Shown piece after piece: positions 54,372-59,526 of a stretch of 59,526 nt of DNA (its first letter is position 1; the number at the start of each line of letters is the position of its first letter). The translations under genes were made by a program, and so were the position numbers. The notes below the pieces were generated by a model. That model ran no database searches. It was not told the DNA's origin and saw only the letters and a list, made by a program, of their open reading frames with translations. The stretch comes from JAYXXU01 sp049301135 (GTDB lineage Bacteria > Pseudomonadota > Gammaproteobacteria > Pseudomonadales > Moraxellaceae). The stretch lies in assembly GCA_049301135.1 (NCBI GenBank), contig JBAQKP010000225.1, positions 1 through 59,526 on the forward strand, read 5' to 3'.

Positions 54372-54881
54372 ATGAAAAAAGTCATCATCATCGCAGGGCC
54401 AAATGGAGCGGGTAAAACAACTTTTGCAAAAGAGTTTTTGCCACATGAGGCTGATTGTTTACAGTTTGTTAACGCTGATTTAATTGCTGCGGGATTATCA
54501 CCTTTCAACCCTGCGGCAGTGGCGTTAACTGCTGGTAAAATGATGCTGCGTATGATTGATGACTATACGCAAGCTGGCATTAGTTTTGCGGTTGAAACCA
54601 CCTTAAGTGGCCGCAACTATGTCAAGATGATTGAAGTCTGGCGGGCGCAAGGCTATCGTGTATCTTTGTTTTTTGTTGAACTGCCTTCAGCAGAGGTAGC
54701 GATACAGCGGGTGGCCTTGCGTGTTCTAGAAGGTGGGCATTTTGTGCCTGATGATGTTGTGCGGCGACGCTTTACAAAAGGCCTTTACAACTTTCATCAG
54801 GTTTACAAACCTTTGGTAGACGACTGGGTGCATTTTAGTAATTTTGGTGAAATGAAGCTGATTGATTGGAGTGAAGCATGA
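54372..54881 (+). CDS. Zeta-toxin-family kinase
   Basis: A 169-aa P-loop protein: Walker A GPNGAGKTT at residues 9-17, FVNADLIAAGLSPFNP, FAVETTLSGRNY and VPDDVVRRRFTKGL. These match the short chromosomal zeta-toxin-like family; classical zeta toxins phosphorylate UDP-N-acetylglucosamine and block wall synthesis. It begins 2 nt after the acnD stop with no strong ribosome site of its own and overlaps the next small ORF (ATGA). No epsilon-type antitoxin is seen. Confidence 0.9.
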   Translation: MKKVIIIAGPNGAGKTTFAKEFLPHEADCLQFVNADLIAAGLSPFNPAAVALTAGKMMLRMIDDYTQAGISFAVETTLSGRNYVKMIEVWRAQGYRVSLFFVELPSAEVAIQRVALRVLEGGHFVPDDVVRRRFTKGLYNFHQVYKPLVDDWVHFSNFGEMKLIDWSEA

Positions 54882-55012
54882 GTATTGTCGTTGTAGGCTC
54901 TAAAGACATATCAACCATTCGTAGTGAGCTAATGCGCGGTGCAATTGCAGCGATGATTCGAGCGGACGCCAAAGCGAAGGCCAAGCAGCAAACGACGTCA
55001 CAGAAGACATGA
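54878..55012 (+). CDS. 44-aa protein coupled to the zeta-like gene
   Basis: Starts in the stop of the zeta-like gene (ATGA), the classic layout of a coupled toxin-antitoxin pair. The product begins MSIVVVGSKDISTIRSELMR and ends in a Lys/Ala/Gln-rich helix. It could be a cognate antitoxin or a remnant; no family is recognised. Confidence 0.55.
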   Translation: MSIVVVGSKDISTIRSELMRGAIAAMIRADAKAKAKQQTTSQKT

Positions 55013-55028
55013 TTTTATTGATGAATTC

Positions 55029-55067
55029 TTGCAACGCTTTGCGCAGGACTTCTTAGAAGGCAATGTG
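55029..55067 (+). repeat. 39-bp direct repeat, copy 2 (displaced acnD 3' end)
   Basis: 38 of 39 bases match copy 1 at 54325-54363. The single difference (TTT to TTC, both Phe) is silent in the acnD frame, and TAA follows directly after the Val codon. So this is a second acnD 3' end, not a random repeat. Confidence 0.95.
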
Positions 55068-55171
55068 TAAGCGTTAGCCAGTTAAAAGAAGCGCTGTCGA
55101 AAGGTGGGGCTTTTGCTAAATTTTATCTAGCCCAAGCCATAGGGTGGTGCTGGTTGGTGGCGTTTTTATTC

Positions 55172-55211
55172 AGAGTTCTGTATACGGACTTAGAGTATGG
55201 CACAGAATTCT
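55172..55211. repeat. Imperfect inverted repeat
   Basis: AGAGTTCTGT (55172-55181) and ACAGAATTCT (55202-55211) match at 9 of 10 positions around a 20-base loop. It lies between the acnD remnant and the 506-aa gene and may be its terminator or an element boundary. Confidence 0.4.
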
Positions 55212-55235
55212 AAATGCTACCAAAATCATGGTATT

Positions 55236-56756
55236 CTATGTCAAATGAAATGCCATGTTGTATCGCTCATCAATTTGAAACGTGTTTGAGGAATAAAATC
55301 TCTCAGGTTTCATTAAACATGGTATTTGCCCATCTTTATTCAAGTTGTCTGCATGGCAAACAGGTTGCAGTTTAGATAGTAGATTGTAAAACTCAGTGCT
55401 TATATCACTTTGCGAGGCATACCATTGTTTGATAAAAATACTATCAATGTCTTTTAAAATGGATTGAATAAACGCTTCTCTGTCTTCTTGATTTTTACAC
55501 TCAAAAAAATACCCAGCTAACGCATAATCAAAATTAGTTAGGTGAACTGCGCCTAAGTAGTAGTACTGCTGCTCTGCACGGCCAAAATCCCACTCTAACC
55601 ATTTATGATAACACTTACTCCAAAGCAACTTCCTTCGGTTTATGTCTGCAACTTCTGCAAATTTTTGAAAGGTTATGCTTGAAATTGGTCGAGTGCTTTC
55701 GTAGCCATGTTGAGGGTTAATAGCGTCAATTTTTATAGCATTCAAATATAAATCAAAATCTATCTCAGATGTATACTTTGCCAAATAAACACCAAATCCT
55801 GTTGCAAAAATGGCGAACCTAGTCAGGTAGCAATTAAATATCAACAACCATTGGCTTTGCTGCTCAGGATTTCTGGCAATTTTTTGAAAAATCTGTGCAA
55901 AAATTTCAGCCTCTGCATCTGTCAAATCATCATATTGGTTATTGTTTAATTCTAATGAAAATAGTAATGAAAATCTGAAAAGTTCACTTATGGTGTCTAA
56001 AGCAATTTGAAAGCGTTGAATTAAAGAAAAACTATGCTCTTTACAAATAAGCATAAGACTAATAAAGTCTTCATATCGTTCTGTGGCGCTTATTAACTGC
56101 TCTGGAGAATAACTCAATAAAAATAAGAATATCTGATTTTGAAAAGTGTTCGCCTGATCTAATTTTGGAGAACTTCCCAAAATATGCCATTTATTAGCCA
56201 AATGTTGCCAATCTTTCTCCTTAATTGCGTCCATGTATTGCTGAGTGGCTTCTTTTTCCCATATAGGCACTTGGCTATCTTGTGGGATTTCAATAGTGCA
56301 CTTGAACCGTTCAAATCTACCTGCAAGAAACTCGTTTAACTTAATATTGTAAATTGAGTTTGGTGGGATGAGTTCCCATAAATTTTCTATCAAAATATTA
56401 GCAGTGATAAAAATTAGTGATAAACGTTTGGCATGTATATCTTCAGCTTCACTCCAAATACGTAAATCTTGCATTAGCCATTGTAACAAACCCTTAAGGT
56501 TATCCTGTTCATCTTGCGTAAGAGATTCGTTTAATCCTATAATTTTTTTATGATAGAAATTTTCTAGTACAGGATAGTCCAACACTAAAATTCTATAAAT
56601 GTCATGACGCTCATCTTCAGAGTATTTAAAAGGAATGATCTCTGGAGTTGTCATAATTGATTTTAAAGCCTGACATGGCGCAATAGGGCTGGCTTTTGCA
56701 ATACCGTCAGCAATTAAATGTCTTAAAAAAATCTTGTTCTGCTCTAACTTTTCCAT
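55236..56756 (-). CDS. Unrecognised 506-aa helical protein, second gene of an accessory operon
   Basis: No known domain is recognised. The product is almost entirely helical with many aromatic and charged residues (LLQWLMQDLRIWSEAEDIHA; HKWLEWDFGRAEQQYYYLG) and looks cytosolic; no membrane helix or catalytic motif stands out. ATG 56756 follows AGGAG by 8 nt and overlaps the end of the upstream gene by 13 nt, so the two are translationally coupled. An in-frame ATG at 56789 lacks a ribosome site. Base composition is visibly AT-rich compared with acnD, pointing to transfer. Confidence 0.8.
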   Translation of the reverse strand: MEKLEQNKIFLRHLIADGIAKASPIAPCQALKSIMTTPEIIPFKYSEDERHDIYRILVLDYPVLENFYHKKIIGLNESLTQDEQDNLKGLLQWLMQDLRIWSEAEDIHAKRLSLIFITANILIENLWELIPPNSIYNIKLNEFLAGRFERFKCTIEIPQDSQVPIWEKEATQQYMDAIKEKDWQHLANKWHILGSSPKLDQANTFQNQIFLFLLSYSPEQLISATERYEDFISLMLICKEHSFSLIQRFQIALDTISELFRFSLLFSLELNNNQYDDLTDAEAEIFAQIFQKIARNPEQQSQWLLIFNCYLTRFAIFATGFGVYLAKYTSEIDFDLYLNAIKIDAINPQHGYESTRPISSITFQKFAEVADINRRKLLWSKCYHKWLEWDFGRAEQQYYYLGAVHLTNFDYALAGYFFECKNQEDREAFIQSILKDIDSIFIKQWYASQSDISTEFYNLLSKLQPVCHADNLNKDGQIPCLMKPERFYSSNTFQIDERYNMAFHLT

Positions 56757-57310
56757 ACTAGGCACTCCTGATGTTCTAAAGCATTCCACAAACTTTCAAA
56801 TGCATCGGCAATCAGGCGACCATCTGAAACCTCCTGAAAAATATGATGTGAACTGCCTAAGCTGTTTACTGAAGTTCCTAATGACCAAGCTCTAGGGCCT
56901 GTTATAGTTTTAGGAAAAATGAGAAAACGATCATGAAAAGACCAACCGTGCTGATCAAACTTAGCTCTAAACTCTAATTTTAGACTGAATTTATTTTCAC
57001 AGCTATTTTCTAGCTCTTGACCGTAAATTCTCATCAAATCTATTTTTGTTTGCTTGTCTGTGTTTGGTGGAAGTTCTAATCCTGTAATCGCTTTTAAGTT
57101 TGAATCATAATGTGAGCAATAAAATAAAGTTCGCAAAAGGTCTTGAGGTGATAAATAAGGATCCCAGAGGTAAACTGATTCTTGACCATAATATTGAATA
57201 AGCGCTCTGAGATCATCATAGGCTTTGTCAGATTGATTACGGTTGTATTGAATCAGTTTTTTTTGGTTTAATAAATCGGTTTTCTCATGTTGATATAGTC
57301 GCTGTTCTGT
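56744..57310 (-). pseudogene. C-terminal, PLD-like part of a disrupted VPA1262-like gene
   Basis: From an amber codon at 57313-57311 to the stop the frame is open and reads like a conserved domain: QESVYLWDPYLSPQDLL, then WSFHDRFLIFP and AWSLGTSVNSLG, the single-motif phospholipase-D-like pattern in which HDR replaces HxK. It continues the reading frame that follows the break at about 57421, so with the N-terminal part it would make one protein of about 546 aa. It has no start codon with a ribosome site. Overlaps the start of the 506-aa gene. Confidence 0.7.
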
Positions 57311-57417
57311 CTATTTTAGATTTTTCATGCTGTAATTATTCCCATCAGAATTTATATTAAATGAGTCATTGCTAACAATCTCAACTCTTACTACTTCTTC
57401 AACTTGTTGACTATTTT

Positions 57418-58383
57418 TTATAAAAAACCTCTAGGCTCGTGCTCAATCATTCCGCTATTAATTGAGAGTTCATATATAAAAGAGCTTTTTGCAGAGGCAG
57501 CTAATAAAATTTTTGTATCATCATCCCACAAATAGTATCGGTGCGTACCTCGCGCATGCATCATAGGAATAGTCACTTCGTTAGTCTCAACTCGGCATGA
57601 ATAGAAGTCATGACATGTTCTATCTTCCAAGCGAACACAACTAAAAGTCAGATTTTTACCTTCAGGCGACGCTTTGGGATGCCAAGCAATTTTTAACATT
57701 AGATCATGTGATGTTTTGGTATGGCGTACATTTGTGATAGCAATCGAGACAGGCAGCTGAACGATAAGATTTCCCAATCGGTCTGACACGCTTGCCATTT
57801 TTATTGGTATATATTTTTGAATTTGTTCAGATAGGTTTTGTAATAAATCTGGCTGATCAAAGAAAATTTTCAATGCATCTTTTGTTGTATCAAACCATTC
57901 AAAGACGTGAGAACCACTCCAAAAATTATTCTTTAAAATATTGTTTAATGGGACTGATTCAGTAGCGTCCGAGGGAACAAATCTTCTAGGAACTAATTCA
58001 AGATTACTAGAAAATGATAGAGGTTTTTGATTGGCAGCCCATACGTTATTTAGCGCCAAATTCATCAATAATTTTTTTGTTTCTTCAAGGCTTAGTGAAT
58101 ATTTTATTACGCCAAAAGAAATTTTTTTTACACCTTGAATGTTCAATTGTTTTGGAGTGAGAAAAATTTCTTGTTGAACTGCTTCCGTTGGTTCCTCTTG
58201 AGCAACCACCACAGTCAAAACATTAAATGGTTTTTTACTATTTTCGTGTTTAGGTAAAGCAAATATAGTTATAACTTCAAACTGATTGTGGAAGCCTATG
58301 ATATTTGGCTCCAATAATTCAAATATAGAGTCGGTGTAGCAAGCAGCAGCTTGATGTATAGTATGCCTATTTTTGCCTTTCAT
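57418..58383 (-). CDS. VPA1262-like N-terminal part (broken gene)
   Basis: A 321-aa frame. RRFVPSDATESVPLNNILKN followed by NFWSGSHVFEWFD, and ASVSDRLGNLIVQLPVSI, recall the VPA1262 family of Vibrio island proteins; this is from memory. ATG 58383 follows GGAG by 5 nt. It ends GGT TTT TTA TAA: the heptamer T TTT TTA is a classical -1 slippery site, and after a -1 shift the frame runs FIKNSQQVEEVVRVEIV to an amber codon at 57313-57311, beyond which the PLD-like part lies in the same frame. Two lesions make decay the simplest view. Confidence 0.7.
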   Translation of the reverse strand: MKGKNRHTIHQAAACYTDSIFELLEPNIIGFHNQFEVITIFALPKHENSKKPFNVLTVVVAQEEPTEAVQQEIFLTPKQLNIQGVKKISFGVIKYSLSLEETKKLLMNLALNNVWAANQKPLSFSSNLELVPRRFVPSDATESVPLNNILKNNFWSGSHVFEWFDTTKDALKIFFDQPDLLQNLSEQIQKYIPIKMASVSDRLGNLIVQLPVSIAITNVRHTKTSHDLMLKIAWHPKASPEGKNLTFSCVRLEDRTCHDFYSCRVETNEVTIPMMHARGTHRYYLWDDDTKILLAASAKSSFIYELSINSGMIEHEPRGFL

Positions 58384-58488
58384 GCCAGCTCCATTTCAAT
58401 AACCAACAAATTAGTGGTTCTATAGTTTATTAGGCTATAAGCCACCCTTTATATTAAGAATTAAATCATTTAAAAATAATGAGTTAAT

Positions 58489-58698
58489 TCATTCTGGGCG
58501 GTATTTGTCAACAAGGTTTTGACCTGCTTGGGCAATTTTTGCCTTGTGTGCTCGACTACTCAGACATGCTTCAATATGCTCAATTCTTGGTGCAAATACA
58601 ACAGTCAATTCCTCGTTGATTGTCTGATGACTTTGATTGGCCTGCGTAGTGGCCGCATCTATTGGTACAAGGTTGTAAGACTGTGAGACCAGATTCGC
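58489..58698 (-). pseudogene. C-terminal gene remnant
   Basis: An open frame of 69 codons without a proper start, reading NLVPIDAATTQANQSHQTIN and IEHIEACLSSRAHKAKIAQA, and ending KYRPE before TGA. Composition is protein-like. A TAG bounds it upstream at 58701-58699. The parent family is not recognised. The rest of 58384-58815 shows no gene. Confidence 0.4.
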
Positions 58699-58815
58699 CT
58701 AAACCTCTATTGCTGCTCGAGCATTTGCAAAAAACTACGGCTTTGGCCTACAGCTTTACCTACTGATCAGGCAGGCTAAACCCATCATAAAGCCGACCCA
58801 ACGCTGGAAACTCAC

Positions 58816-59433
58816 ATGACACGGAAAATCATCATCAGTTCAGCACTCGCCGCGATTGTCGGTGCAAGCGTAGTTGGCGTGTATATGCGTCAGCAGCAGC
58901 CAGAACCCGTGCAAAGACCCGTGGTGAATTTTTAAAATATGGGGCATTTGGTTGCTCTAAAAATGAACTATTCTGATGTGATTGAACATACTGAGAGACG
59001 CACGCAAGCCATTCCACTGAGTGGTTACGATCTGATTTTGGGCAGTACTCGCGTGCTACTCGTCGCCAAAGGTGAATGCACGATTGCTACCGATTTACGC
59101 CAAGTAGAGTACAGCGAAACCAATCCTGAGCTTAAACAAGTCACCTTGCGTGTGGCTCTGCCCAAGCCGCTGAGTGTTCGAATCAATCACGATGCTAAGG
59201 CGCAAGGTGGTTCATATTTGTACACCATCACCAATAAAGGTTTAGAGCCGTTACTGGCGGATTCCTCCACTCAGCGTGAGGCGATTGCCCGCGTATTTGT
59301 GGAAGCCGAAAACAAAATCGGACAGGCCTGTAATCAGCCAAGCGTGATTGAGCAGGCCAAAACCAATACCAACACGGTGTTGGTTTCGATGTTTCAAGCA
59401 GTTGGCTGGGTTGCAAAAATTCAGTGGGTCTAA
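58816..59433 (+). pseudogene. DUF4230-family gene with an in-frame TAA
   Basis: ATG 58816 starts a 39-aa frame with a signal/anchor helix (IIISSALAAIVGASVVGVYM) that stops at TAA 58933-58935; the same frame resumes with ATG 58939 and runs 164 aa with the DUF4230 core (LGSTRVLLVAKGECTIATDL, LEPLLADSSTQREAIAR, MFQAVGWVAKIQWV). Read through, it would be a 205-aa membrane-anchored protein of normal family length. The second part has no ribosome site. A single C-to-T change of a CAA codon would explain the break. Confidence 0.7.
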
Positions 59434-59483
59434 CATCCAACGAATACTGCCTCATATGATTTGAGGTCAAGATCATCAGAAAC

Positions 59484-59526
59484 GGCTCTGTTGCAAATCG
59501 TAGTGCAACCACAGTCACTCTGTAGC
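59484..59526. mobile_element. Probable end of an IS6-family insertion sequence
   Basis: GGCTCTGTTGCAAA at 59484-59497 equals the terminal inverted repeat of IS6-family elements such as IS6100 (IS26 differs by one base). Only 43 bases remain before the window ends, so no transposase is visible. Confidence 0.5.

Overview
The window reads as a chromosomal segment of a gammaproteobacterium of the Moraxellaceae, related to Acinetobacter but visibly richer in GC. The evidence is a response regulator/kinase pair very close to Acinetobacter BfmR/BfmS, and the order PBP1a (divergent) - pilMNOPQ - aroK - aroB - SPOR protein - gltB - gltD, which I know from Acinetobacter. No rRNA, tRNA or CRISPR array was seen.

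Layout. 1-1940: a repeat with inverted arms, rpe, two small membrane proteins and a 68-aa protein. 2004-7400: class I ribonucleotide reductase, nrdB and nrdA, separated by about 960 bp that hold an orphan Cas2/SinR-like gene and several inverted repeats; upstream of nrdA are a candidate NrdR box pair and two tandem perfect DnaA boxes. 7624-10846: bfmRS and a LuxR-type regulator. 11165-16771: prfC, an SDR enzyme, mazG-moaA, a Phd/PIN toxin-antitoxin pair and a ComEA-like DNA-binding protein. 16772-17304: no gene, but a structured, terminated RNA candidate. 17305-22822: pcnB-folK-panB-panC and rapZ-ptsO-darP. 22902-33630: PBP1a, the type IV pilus assembly operon and shikimate genes. 33841-39842: glutamate synthase. 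39906-44573: a DUF2147 protein, typA, mscL, an exported protein and mutM. 44687-49500: a membrane J-domain-like protein convergent with an HscC-type Hsp70 that is co-oriented with a LuxR-type regulator. 49735-51435: LMW-phosphatase-like, GNAT and YgfZ genes that overlap. 51748-54369: acnD without the other methylcitrate-cycle genes.

From the 3' end of acnD to the window end the DNA becomes accessory. A zeta-toxin-like kinase gene and a 44-aa ORF lie between two 39-bp copies of the acnD 3' end (38/39 identical, the one difference synonymous), so the module looks inserted at, or recombined with, acnD. Beyond it is an AT-rich two-gene unit on the minus strand: a VPA1262-like gene with a PLD-like C-terminal part, broken by a -1 frameshift at a U UUU UUA heptamer and by an in-frame amber codon, and an unrecognised 506-aa helical protein whose start overlaps it. 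After that come a gene remnant, a DUF4230 gene interrupted by one in-frame TAA, and what looks like the terminal repeat of an IS6-family element. This end (54325-59526) is the most likely home of an undescribed system, probably anti-phage, now partly decayed or recoded.

Genes that work together: nrdA/nrdB make dNTPs and appear tied to NrdR and DnaA control; bfmRS is an envelope/capsule two-component system; pilMNOPQ with PBP1a builds the pilus channel through the peptidoglycan; panB/panC make pantothenate; gltB/gltD form GOGAT.
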